64,000 bases of DNA from CAYUNW01 sp964446235 (GCA_964446235.1 CAYUNW010000002.1:77454-141453), one strand, 5' to 3'; shown: positions 34,047 through 41,419, counted from the first letter of the stretch. Numbers and translations: made by a program. Notes: generated from the sequence alone by a model not told the origin.

Positions 34047-35792
34047 TTACAATATTCCGATTATCCTTCCGACTCTATTTCTTCTTCTGGAGATTCCAGG
34101 ACGATATTTGTATATCATTTTATCGGCGCTAACATCAAAAACTACATTATCATATCCGCATAGGTAGACTTTTTGGATACCGTCGTCAATACCCAAAGCA
34201 TAACTTAAATCCCTATAAGTCCAAGTACCGTCTACAAAAATCAGATGGTTTTCAAAAAAAACTCCCATAACATAATTACCCAAACTAAACGGCATATTCG
34301 GCTCATACAAAAATCCGGTCAGTGAATCACGATGGAAATCCCACAATTCTGTCTGTCTTATGCCGGTATGGAATAATCCTGTCATCTCAGGTATATCCTT
34401 TGCAGATATATCAGAACTTTGCCGAAAATAGTCAATTATGTGTGCTTCATCACTTTCAAACCTTAAAATATATACCGGATCGTTACTTATATTGACTTGG
34501 TAGGTAATAATACTCCTTCCAAAGATTTCGATATAAAATTCATCATTTATATACTTTTGAGGTGATAAGTTAGCAATAGATTGACCGCTATTTACCCTAT
34601 CGTTTTTTATAAATCTTCTGATATAGTATGGTTTACCATTGTTAAATAAATCTTGCATATAATTTCTTGGTACTTTCAATACATATTCCGGCGGAGGCAA
34701 GCTACTTTCTCTCCAATTTGTAAAATCATCAGAAGTATTGGATATTGGCCAACCAGAAAAAACTCGGATATTGTCTTCATTCCAGTCAAAACGTGTTGTT
34801 AACATTTTCAAAATATCAGCAATTTGTCCATCTTGCCTTGAGGTATCAATTACATATCCTCTTGGCGGATATTCCCGATCCAATTCCGGGGCATAAGGAG
34901 ACGTTGTATCCGTCACCTCCGCCAACAGCGTCACTAGTTCCGAACGCATTTCATACCATCCCATCCATTCGGCAAGAGATGCGGCAAGTCTACCGCGTAA
35001 CCTCTTGGCAGGTTTCAACCAATCAGGAGATTGGAAATTATGCCAGATATCGGTAATTTTCAATATCAGTATTGCCAAATGGTCATCTGTCAAAAATGCC
35101 TGGTCAAATAATTTTCTCAAGTTATAGACTACCTCAAATACAGGTTCCATCTCATATCTATGCAACTTTTGTTGAGGCAAACTCCCTTTCAACCGTCCGC
35201 TAGCCATAAATGCCGAAATCATCTTAAAAATTTGTGTGGCTTCTAATTCTGATCTTATTTGACGTCCTTGAGGGGAAAACTCATCCGGTAATTGAACTTC
35301 TGTCAATCCTTTTATCAAACCTTTAAGATATTCAGCTTTTTGGGTATCAGCAAACTCTCTAGCAAAAACATCAAGCCACTTATCCGGTCTATCCAATTCA
35401 TCACCCAGATCCACATCTTCTGCTACATCATGAAGTAAATATGCACAAGGCAAAGTCCAATTAAGTCCTGTATCAACTAATTTATCAGCCCCTTCTAATG
35501 GATGATAAATATACGGAATTTTTTTCCCTTGTTCATCAAGGCTTTTTCGATACCTTTTCTGGGAATCATAATTCCATTGATGGGCAACTGTTGAGATGAT
35601 CAGAGCCCGCTCGATATAAGAAGCTTCCAAAGGAGAATATTTTGCCCTGACTTTATCCAGGAAACCATTTATCTTTTCAGCATATCGGGAATCAGATTCA
35701 ACGAATCTATCAAATAACTCATAAAAGGTGAATTCCTGACTACCAATATCCTCAACCTGTATTTTCTGCTGTAAAAGTTCCGGAGTTGCCAT
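34047..35792 (-). CDS. Rel/Spo-type HD-domain protein without a recognised synthetase domain
   Basis: From ATG 35792 the product has 581 residues. Residues about 60-260 match the (p)ppGpp hydrolase HD fold: the ALIISTVAHQ histidine, IYHPLEGADKL, the YLLHDVAEDVD motif and ILKITDIWHN (K-x-x-D-x-x-H-N). No RelA synthetase block (such as G-x-S-x-x-x-R or EIQIRT) is seen. The last 300 residues are unknown, with a late FVDGTWTYRDLSYALG stretch that slightly recalls a TGS domain. It may hydrolyse alarmones or other phosphorylated nucleotides. The ATG follows TATAGC by seven bases. Confidence 0.7.
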   Translation of the reverse strand: MATPELLQQKIQVEDIGSQEFTFYELFDRFVESDSRYAEKINGFLDKVRAKYSPLEASYIERALIISTVAHQWNYDSQKRYRKSLDEQGKKIPYIYHPLEGADKLVDTGLNWTLPCAYLLHDVAEDVDLGDELDRPDKWLDVFAREFADTQKAEYLKGLIKGLTEVQLPDEFSPQGRQIRSELEATQIFKMISAFMASGRLKGSLPQQKLHRYEMEPVFEVVYNLRKLFDQAFLTDDHLAILILKITDIWHNFQSPDWLKPAKRLRGRLAASLAEWMGWYEMRSELVTLLAEVTDTTSPYAPELDREYPPRGYVIDTSRQDGQIADILKMLTTRFDWNEDNIRVFSGWPISNTSDDFTNWRESSLPPPEYVLKVPRNYMQDLFNNGKPYYIRRFIKNDRVNSGQSIANLSPQKYINDEFYIEIFGRSIITYQVNISNDPVYILRFESDEAHIIDYFRQSSDISAKDIPEMTGLFHTGIRQTELWDFHRDSLTGFLYEPNMPFSLGNYVMGVFFENHLIFVDGTWTYRDLSYALGIDDGIQKVYLCGYDNVVFDVSADKMIYKYRPGISRRRNRVGRIIGIL

Positions 35793-35840
35793 ATTTAGCG
35801 CTATAGGATAACAATAAATTGTAAAAATTACAATCAATTA

Positions 35841-35895
35841 GTTATCAGACGTCAGCTATCAGCTGTCAGTGTCTAGAATTTAGAATTTTGAATTA
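35841..35895. repeat. Degenerate heptamer repeat tract
   Basis: Units such as GTTATCA, GACGTCA, GCTATCA, GCTGTCA and GTGTCTA follow with a 7-bp period and fade into GAATTTA-like units. It lies right upstream of the HD gene. The gap 35793-36113 holds this tract and the palindrome below, no gene. Confidence 0.75.
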
Positions 35896-35992
35896 AAAGA
35901 TAGGAGTTAATTTAGTAATTAAAATAAGTAGTTAATATATATTCTTTTGTATATTGGGAAATACTAGAAATAAAATAGGTTTTTTTGCCAAA

Positions 35993-36080
35993 AAAAATGA
36001 CTCTGCCTGGCCCCTATGGGTTACAATGTTGCGAATTACGGCGCAACCCATCTTACAGGGACTCGGCGCGAGTCATTTTT
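35993..36080. repeat. GC-richer nested palindrome, possible terminator or mobile repeat
   Basis: Outer arms AAAAATGACTC (35993-36003) and GAGTCATTTTT (36070-36080) are perfect; inner arms ATGGGTT (36016-36022) and AACCCAT (36045-36051) enclose a further GTTGCG/CGCAAC pair. Read on the minus strand it follows the lipoprotein gene and ends in eight U, so it could end that transcript. Its base composition is unlike the neighbours. Confidence 0.7.
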
Positions 36081-36113
36081 ATCAACTTTTCGGCTGCGAG
36101 GTTTGCCGAAAGT

Positions 36114-36638
36114 TTATTCCCAGGCGGCTATCCAGCCATCCCGGAATCGAACGTAAATCACGATATCATCATCAATTTTGATCTTCATGGTTTGAGTAGA
36201 CCAATCAACTGACTCTTGCCCAGTGTTGTAATCAGCTGAAGTGTCGACTGTCATCTGAGTATTGACTTCCCATACACCATCCTTATCAATCTTGATGAAC
36301 AAAACCGAATAGGTAATATTCACGCCACCGCTAATAAACATATTTGAACCATCTGGTCCGAATGTTACCGACTGTCCATGAGGTACTGGTTGAAATTTCA
36401 AGTTTGGTACAACTGAATCATCTACAGCGCGTATTTTCCAGGACGGCACAGTAAATGACTCCTCAGTCGGTTCGATTTCAATAACCTCAGACTCAGGTGT
36501 CGCAGTCGGTTGGTACGACGGGGCAATAAAAACTGGCTCAGAAGCAGCCGGCTGTTGTTCTCCTGAACCAATACACGCTGTCAGTCCTACTACGCCAAAA
36601 ATTACCACTAAAGTTACGTAAAACAAATTTTTCTTCAT
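36114..36638 (-). CDS. Predicted lipoprotein, unknown function
   Basis: From the ATG at 36638 the product is 174 residues: a basic start, a hydrophobic segment and a lipobox LTAC with Cys22, then an Ala/Pro/Thr/Glu-rich linker (about 28-60) and a beta-rich domain of about 110 residues (SWKIRAVDDSVVPNL onward, ending GWIAAWE). It should be lipid-anchored and outside the cell. GGAGGAG six bases before the ATG supports this start over the upstream ATG at 36653. I do not recognise the domain. G+C is higher than around it, and it is flanked by repeats and a palindrome, so it may be acquired. Confidence 0.7.
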   Translation of the reverse strand: MKKNLFYVTLVVIFGVVGLTACIGSGEQQPAASEPVFIAPSYQPTATPESEVIEIEPTEESFTVPSWKIRAVDDSVVPNLKFQPVPHGQSVTFGPDGSNMFISGGVNITYSVLFIKIDKDGVWEVNTQMTVDTSADYNTGQESVDWSTQTMKIKIDDDIVIYVRFRDGWIAAWE

Positions 36639-36979
36639 CAGAAACTCCTCCATTTTTGGAATATCCTGATGCTTTCATCTCATTCCAATTTAGACCATCT
36701 GGTTTAGAATCCTCGCGCGAGACTAAGCATGGGATAAGAATAGACCTATAAAATAGATCATTTCTTACCCGATGCTTAATCATCCGTAAGGATTAATTTC
36801 AAAAATAAACTTCTTTGCAAAATATAGAAGCTATCTTTGACCTCGCAATTTTAAAGAGCAAAAACCACAATAAATCCGGATATATTTGGCTTCGCTATAG
36901 AAGCCGTATCCGGATAATATCGGGCAAGTTACATATTTTTTTGAATTTCCAGGCACAATTTAGTCGTGCTTGAAAATTT
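36639..36979 (-). ncRNA. Structured RNA or long 5' leader behind a consensus promoter
   Basis: The expected transcript from about 36979 has a series of hairpins before the lipoprotein start: CAAGCAC/GTGCCTG (36972-36950), a strong nested one at 36915-36874 (ATCCGGATA with TATCCGGAT, and GGCTTC with GAAGCC inside), and a long one at 36777-36727 of 15 out of 16 pairs with an inner GATCTAT/ATAGGTC helix and a three-base loop. TGGAAT/ATTCCA with GATG/CATC closes just before the ribosome site. It could be a stable small RNA, a riboswitch-like leader, or both. No match to tmRNA, RNase P, SRP or 6S is recognised. Confidence 0.6.
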
Positions 36980-36984
36980 GCGGT

Positions 36985-37013
36985 ATTATACCACTTTTCG
37001 TGCCTCTTGTCAA
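36985..37013 (-). promoter_or_regulatory. Perfect consensus sigma-70 promoter
   Basis: TTGACA (37013-37008) and TATAAT (36990-36985) with exactly 17 bp between, on the minus strand. It is the best promoter in the window. Confidence 0.85.
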
Positions 37014-37020
37014 CCTATAG

Positions 37021-37060
37021 TAATTGTTATCAGACAACAGTTAACAAGTAACAATTAACA
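37021..37060. repeat. Degenerate heptamer repeat tract
   Basis: Units GTTATCA, GACAACA, GTTAACA, AGTAACA, ATTAACA with 7-bp period, just upstream of the consensus promoter. Confidence 0.75.
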
Positions 37061-37080
37061 TATATATGAATTAAACAGTT

Positions 37081-37160
37081 TGTCATTCTAAGTAATAGAG
37101 AAGAATCTCTACTTTGCTGGCAGGCAGGTTGAGAGATCCTTCACTTCGTTCAGGATGACA
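37081..37160. repeat. Palindromic intergenic repeat, copy 1
   Basis: Begins TGTCATTCTAAGTAA and ends TTCAGGATGACA; ends are inverted copies (TGTCAT..., ...ATGACA; AGAATCTC..., GAGAGATCCTTC). Same class as copy 2 at 37171. This type of TGTCATTCTGAG...AGGATGACA palindrome is widespread between genes of unrelated bacteria. Confidence 0.75.
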
Positions 37161-37170
37161 GGTTGGTTAT

Positions 37171-37257
37171 TGTCATTCTGAGTGAAACGAAGAATCTAGT
37201 TGCGAAGATACGCTATGCTAGATCCTTCATCCGCCTCTTCGGCGGATTCAGGATGAC
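37171..37257. repeat. Palindromic intergenic repeat, copy 2
   Basis: Begins TGTCATTCTGAGTGAAACGA and ends GGATTCAGGATGAC, with an inner AATCTAG/CTAGATCC arm and a GC-rich hairpin CCGCCTCTTCGGCGG near its end. It lies 10 bp after copy 1 in the same direction. Confidence 0.8.
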
Positions 37258-37267
37258 GCTTGAAACA

Positions 37268-37320
37268 GATATCTGATTACTGAATTCTGATAACTGAAAG
37301 CTGATAGCTGAAAGCCGACC
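37268..37320. repeat. Degenerate heptamer repeat tract
   Basis: Seven units of the G-A-x-x-x-C-T type in a row (GATATCT, GATTACT, GAATTCT, GATAACT, GAAAGCT, GATAGCT, GAAAGCC). After it, 37321-37387 has only a likely promoter for the next gene (TTGAAA at 37354, GATATT at 37377). Confidence 0.8.
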
Positions 37321-37387
37321 AGCTCTTTATACTTTCTCCCCTATACCTTATACTTGAAACATAACCCGAAATACGGGATATTTAATT

Positions 37388-39574
37388 ATGGAAGAAAAGA
37401 TTTTTTTGGAACTGCGTACCCCCAAAACCAGCGAGGAAACTCCGGAAAGCATGGCTCAGGTGTTTGCTTCACTCTACTCCGGCGGCCACATCCCTCACTG
37501 GAAAAGACTTTGGATCAAAGTACGTACACTCTCCTTTGAAATAGCCAGTTACAACCAAACTATACGTTTCTTTTCTGTAATCCCCAAATCATATCAATCA
37601 TTTATGGAAAGCCAGCTTACCAGCCAGTACCCAAAAGTACGGATTATCGAAAGCAATGACTATACTCCTGAAGTACTGAAATCCCCATTTCTGGCTCTAG
37701 GCAATCTCAAGCTGGCTGACGCTTACTACTACCCTATCAAAACCTTCAAAAGTTTCCGCGAACTTGATCCTTTGTCAAGCATAATCGGTGTATTATCCAA
37801 ACTTGGCAAAAACGAATCAGGCATGGTACAGGTGATCATCGAGCCGCCGCATTTCAACTGGCAAGGTGAAGTAATGCACATGATAGAGCGCGGCATCCCT
37901 ACACCTACAACCCATGCGCCTGACCGGACTAAAGCCTTCCCCCATGCCAGGCTAATTGAAGAAAAAACCAACCAATCGGGTTTCCGTACTTATATTAGAC
38001 TCTTAATCGGAGCAGAAGACAGAAACAAAGCATTATCAATCCTCAATAACCTGGCAGGAGCCTTCGGAGCTTTTGCCTTAGGTGAAGGCAACAGGTTTGT
38101 CCTTAAAAGACCAAGACTATTTTTCAAAAAATGGACATTTGAAAAACTGATCAAACGAGAAAAAAACCACTTCCCCAGAAAACAGATTCTCAATACCGAA
38201 GAACTGGCTACCATCTTCCATCCGCCAACCAATCTTTTGGCCGGTATCAAAAACATCTCCTGGGGACATTCCCTGGTCGGCGAACCTCCCCAAAACTTAC
38301 CCGTAGCCCAGGATTTGTCAGAAGATGAAAAAAGGGAGATCAATTTTTTTGCCAAAGCGGAATTCAAAAACCAGATGACTACTTTCGGTGTCAAAAGACC
38401 TGACCGTAGAAAACATATGTATATCATCGGAAAAACCGGTACCGGTAAATCTACACTGATTGCCAATATGGCTATAAATGACGCACGTAACCGTGAAGGC
38501 TTGGCTATCATCGATCCGCATGGTGATTTATCCGAAATGATACTCAACTACATACCGTCTCATAGGATAAACGATGTGGTATATCTGGAGCCTTTTGACC
38601 AGGAGCATCCTTTCTGGATGAATCCTTTGGAAGTCAAAAACCCGGCACACAAAGAACTGATAGCCAGCGGTATAGTTTCCATATTCTATAAACTTTATTC
38701 ATATTCCTGGGGACCTAGGCTTGAGTATATCCTAAGAAACGTCATCTTAACTCTTTTGGACTATCCCAATGCTACACTTACTATGGTACCTGACCTATTG
38801 GCTGACCAAAATTTCCGCATGAAAGTACTTAATAAAGGCCAAGATAGAATTCTGCAAAATTTCTGGAGAAACGAATTTGACAAAATGCATCCCAGGCTCA
38901 AAAGCGAAGCAATTGCCCCTATTCAAAACAAAATCGGCCAGTTTGTCACCTCTCCGACAATCCGCCAAATTCTGCAACAACCTGTTTCCACAATAGATCT
39001 TGAGGAAATTATGAATTCCGGCAAAATTTTGATACTTAATCTCTCACAGGGCAAACTCGGTGAGGACAACGCCGCTCTCTTGGGGGCTATGTTTATCACC
39101 AAAATACAACTTGCTGCTATGAACAGGGTCAATGTGGCAGAAACAGAAAGAAAAGATTTTTACCTCTATGTAGACGAGTTTCAAAATTTTGCTACCAGTT
39201 CTTTTATTAAAATCTTATCGGAAGCAAGAAAATACAGGCTAAACCTGATACTTGCCAACCAGTATATCGGCCAGGTCGAAGAAACAGTACAAAAAGCAAT
39301 TTTTGGTAATGCCGGAACGCTCATCTCCTTTGTGGTTGGCGCTAATGATGCCAAACACCTAACCCGAGAGTATGGACAATGGTACAAGGAAGAAGAACTG
39401 GTGCAACTTGGTGCATACCAGATAGTACTCAAGCTTGCCATAGACAACCTGACATCACTTCCCTTCCATGCCGTCACTTTGCCTCCGCCAAAATCTATAA
39501 ACCAAAACAGGGAAAAGATAATCAAAGTAAGCAAGGAAAGATATACGAAAAAACCAACAAAGAGTAGTCAGTGA
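37388..39574 (+). CDS. TraC/VirD4-like DNA-transfer ATPase (HerA/FtsK superfamily)
   Basis: The 728-residue protein has an N-terminal domain of about 330 residues and a C-terminal ATPase with Walker A IGKTGTGKST (near 349), AIIDPHGDLSEMIL, Walker B YLYVDEFQNF and a late ANQYIGQVEE region, as in type IV secretion coupling proteins (TraD/VirD4) and related CPR proteins. No relaxase, VirB or pilin gene lies nearby. No membrane helix is clear. It may pump DNA or serve in competence. Codon use is more G+C-rich than its neighbours, and it is bounded by repeat tracts on both sides. Confidence 0.85.
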   Translation: MEEKIFLELRTPKTSEETPESMAQVFASLYSGGHIPHWKRLWIKVRTLSFEIASYNQTIRFFSVIPKSYQSFMESQLTSQYPKVRIIESNDYTPEVLKSPFLALGNLKLADAYYYPIKTFKSFRELDPLSSIIGVLSKLGKNESGMVQVIIEPPHFNWQGEVMHMIERGIPTPTTHAPDRTKAFPHARLIEEKTNQSGFRTYIRLLIGAEDRNKALSILNNLAGAFGAFALGEGNRFVLKRPRLFFKKWTFEKLIKREKNHFPRKQILNTEELATIFHPPTNLLAGIKNISWGHSLVGEPPQNLPVAQDLSEDEKREINFFAKAEFKNQMTTFGVKRPDRRKHMYIIGKTGTGKSTLIANMAINDARNREGLAIIDPHGDLSEMILNYIPSHRINDVVYLEPFDQEHPFWMNPLEVKNPAHKELIASGIVSIFYKLYSYSWGPRLEYILRNVILTLLDYPNATLTMVPDLLADQNFRMKVLNKGQDRILQNFWRNEFDKMHPRLKSEAIAPIQNKIGQFVTSPTIRQILQQPVSTIDLEEIMNSGKILILNLSQGKLGEDNAALLGAMFITKIQLAAMNRVNVAETERKDFYLYVDEFQNFATSSFIKILSEARKYRLNLILANQYIGQVEETVQKAIFGNAGTLISFVVGANDAKHLTREYGQWYKEEELVQLGAYQIVLKLAIDNLTSLPFHAVTLPPPKSINQNREKIIKVSKERYTKKPTKSSQ

Positions 39575-39617
39575 TCGGATATCGGCTGTCAGCTATCTGC
39601 TATCAGTTGTTAACAAT
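39575..39617. repeat. Degenerate heptamer repeat tract
   Basis: Units GATATCG, GCTGTCA, GCTATCT, GCTATCA, GTTGTTA begin right after the ATPase stop. The convergent gap up to tsf (39802) has no gene; it also has a perfect 8-bp hairpin at 39659-39682 (GAGAATTG/CAATTCTC) without a U-run. Confidence 0.75.
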
Positions 39618-39801
39618 CATATATATGTAGATTTTATAAATTTGAAGTTAATTTTGAAGAGAATTGAAGATTTGCAATTCTCGTACACTTAAAATCTTAT
39701 TCTTTAATAAATGGATGCAAATCTTCACTTAGTGAGTTTAGGGGTAATTTTAAGATTCTGAATAGAGAAAAACGAGCGTCTCTGAAAAATTAATTTCAAT
39801 T

Positions 39802-40257
39802 TTATTTCTGACCTAAAACCAAGCGGGAGAAACGAGAGACGGTGATGTTTTCGCCAAGCTTGCCTATCACTTGCTTGACTAAAGTTTCTATTGTAATTTT
39901 GGGGTCGCGGATATATTCCTGCTTTAGAAGTGCTTTCACATCTTTTGGATCCATGGAAGCTATCTGTAAACAAATTTCATGTGCCAGATTTTTGAAATCA
40001 TCGGTTCTTGCCACAAAATCAGTCTCACAAAGAATTTCTAGAAGGACACCGACTTTACTGCCGTGAACATAACTTTCGATAATACCTGCTTTGGTTTCCC
40101 GGGAGAGCTTTTTCTCCGACTTTTCTACTCCCCATTTTTTAAGAAGTTCGGTGGCTTTAGCAAAATCACCTTTGGTTTCATCTAGAGCTCTTCGGCAATC
40201 CATCACTCCACCACCTGTTTTTTCCCTTAATTTCTTGATATCTTCAACTTTTATCAT
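39802..40257 (-). CDS. tsf: Elongation factor Ts (short form)
   Basis: The 151-residue protein has the UBA-like N-terminus (IKKLREKTGGGVMDCRRALDETKGD) and the exchange core with ILCETDFVARTDDFKNLAHEI, ending in the short C-terminal helices. Typical EF-Ts has 200-290 residues with a two-lobe core; this form has only one, as in short mitochondrial and some bacterial types. It reloads EF-Tu with GTP. ATAGGA lies upstream of the ATG. It follows rpsB, the usual rpsB-tsf order. Confidence 0.94.
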   Translation of the reverse strand: MIKVEDIKKLREKTGGGVMDCRRALDETKGDFAKATELLKKWGVEKSEKKLSRETKAGIIESYVHGSKVGVLLEILCETDFVARTDDFKNLAHEICLQIASMDPKDVKALLKQEYIRDPKITIETLVKQVIGKLGENITVSRFSRLVLGQK

Positions 40258-40292
40258 ATTTTTTTCCTATTTTATATCAAATATTTTATATT

Positions 40293-41237
40293 TTATTTTT
40301 TATCTTTTTTTGGTCTGCCCCTCTTTTTCTTGACCGGTTCGGTTTCTTCTTTAACAATTTCTTTTTTAGTTTCAGATTTATCAGCTTTCACATTTTTCTC
40401 AGGCTTTTTGGCTTTTGCAGGCTTGTCTTGCTTTGTTTCATCTTTTTTGATCTTGGATAGTTTTTCCTTAACTTCAGATTTTTTATCCGTTTGTTGTAAC
40501 GGAATTTCTTTTTCTTCCTTCTGAACGGTCTTGTCTGTTTTTGCACCTTTTTGGGCAAGTTTGGCTCCTTCGATATAAGCATCCATTAGAAATTCGGTAA
40601 TTATCTGGATACTCCCAACAGCATCATCATTGGCCGGTATGCTGTAGTTTACTCCTCTAGGATCTGTATTGGTGTCTACCATACCAATAACAGGCAGATG
40701 TTTTATAGTGCTTTCTGTATAAGAAATGATTTCTCTTTTGACGTCTACGATAAAAACCGCATCCGGTATAGCCGTCAAATCCGCAACACCCTGATAAACC
40801 ATTTCAAGTTTTCTAAGGATTTTGGCATGCCCTACCTGCTCGTGTTTGGGGAATTTACTCCAGGAACCATCAGCTTTTTCTTTCCTGTAAGTATTCATCT
40901 TATCAATGTTTTTCTTGACTTCACCCCAGTTGGTAAGAAGTCCGCCAATCCAGCGGTTGGTCATATATGGAAGTTTTGCTTTTTTGGCCGCATCCGTCAC
41001 TACTCCTTTGGCTTGTCTTTTGGTAGCGACGACCAAAACAACTTTACCTTCTTTGCCCAGGTTTTCCATATATTGGGCTGCTTTAAGCAGTCTAGAGCGG
41101 GTCTTGGCCAAATCTATGATATGAACACCGTCCCTTTCTCCATAAATATATTCACTAGCCTTAGGATGCCATTTTTCTGCCTTATGGCCGAAATGACAAC
41201 CGGCTTCCAAAAGTTCCGTCAGTTTTATATCTTTCAT
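40293..41237 (-). CDS. rpsB: Ribosomal protein uS2 with long charged tail
   Basis: Residues 1-225 match S2: LLEAGCHFGHKAEKWHPKASEYIYGERDGVHIIDL, RWIGGLLTNW, and PDAVFIVDVKREIISYTE. The remaining 90 residues are Lys/Glu/Gln-rich and disordered-looking, and end KKKRGRPKKDKK, an AT-hook-like core (RGRP). The family is normally 230-260 residues. S2 sits at the 30S body-head junction. No ribosome site precedes the ATG. The folded region upstream (41271-41379) may control it. Confidence 0.95.
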   Translation of the reverse strand: MKDIKLTELLEAGCHFGHKAEKWHPKASEYIYGERDGVHIIDLAKTRSRLLKAAQYMENLGKEGKVVLVVATKRQAKGVVTDAAKKAKLPYMTNRWIGGLLTNWGEVKKNIDKMNTYRKEKADGSWSKFPKHEQVGHAKILRKLEMVYQGVADLTAIPDAVFIVDVKREIISYTESTIKHLPVIGMVDTNTDPRGVNYSIPANDDAVGSIQIITEFLMDAYIEGAKLAQKGAKTDKTVQKEEKEIPLQQTDKKSEVKEKLSKIKKDETKQDKPAKAKKPEKNVKADKSETKKEIVKEETEPVKKKRGRPKKDKK

Positions 41238-41242
41238 ATATT

Positions 41243-41271
41243 CAGTAAACAGTTAACAGATAACATTTAAC
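41243..41271. repeat. Degenerate heptamer repeat tract
   Basis: Units CAGTAAA, CAGTTAA, CAGATAA, CATTTAA in perfect 7-bp register, lying between the terminator hairpin and the rpsB start. Confidence 0.8.
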
Positions 41272-41301
41272 AAAAAAAGACAGAAGATATTACTTCTGTC
41301 T
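41271..41301 (-). terminator. Intrinsic terminator/attenuator before rpsB
   Basis: On the minus strand AGACAGAAG-TAATAT-CTTCTGTCT forms a perfect 9-bp stem and is followed by a run of T. It either ends the guaB transcript or acts as an attenuator for rpsB. Confidence 0.85.
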
Positions 41302-41379
41302 AGTAACATCTCCTTTATCAAAAGGCTGATTCTAGATATTTTCCAAAATACCTAGAGGAGTTCATCAACCTATGAAAGT
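41302..41379 (-). promoter_or_regulatory. Folded region upstream of the terminator: candidate rpsB leader
   Basis: In the minus-strand RNA, GGTTGAT (41370-41364) pairs with ATCAGCC (41330-41324) around an inner 12-pair hairpin TCTAGGTATTTT/AAAATATCTAGA (41356-41331). CTCCTC at 41360-41355, between the two, can pair with AGGAG at 41314-41310 downstream, which would make a pseudoknot. The AGGAG partner lies just before the terminator stem. Confidence 0.6.
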
Positions 41380-41385
41380 CTATAT

Positions 41386-41414
41386 ATAGTAGCAGAAAAA
41401 TTAATTATCTTCAA
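41386..41414 (-). promoter_or_regulatory. Possible promoter of the rpsB leader
   Basis: TTGAAG (41414-41409) and TACTAT (41391-41386) with 17 bp between, right after the guaB stop. Confidence 0.4.
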
Positions 41415-41419
41415 GAATC

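Noticed and set aside
36136..36151. T-loop-like GTTCGATTCCGGG on the minus strand at the end of the lipoprotein gene
   Set aside because: No acceptor, D or anticodon arms around it; it is in frame in the lipoprotein coding sequence and matches by chance.
36538..36783. 81-codon minus-strand frame overlapping the lipoprotein start and its leader
   Set aside because: It runs through strong hairpins, is out of frame with the lipoprotein, and has no family features.
33404..39617. Heptamer tracts as CRISPR arrays
   Set aside because: Units are 7 bp without spacers and no cas gene is present.
39659..39682. GAGAATTG/CAATTCTC hairpin as a terminator for the ATPase or tsf
   Set aside because: A perfect 8-bp stem, but no T-run follows on either strand.
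41278..41320. Small open frame starting ATGTTACTAG behind AAAGGAG in the rpsB leader
   Set aside because: The ribosome site touches the ATG with no spacing, the frame runs through the terminator stem and is short and unlike a leader peptide with special codons.
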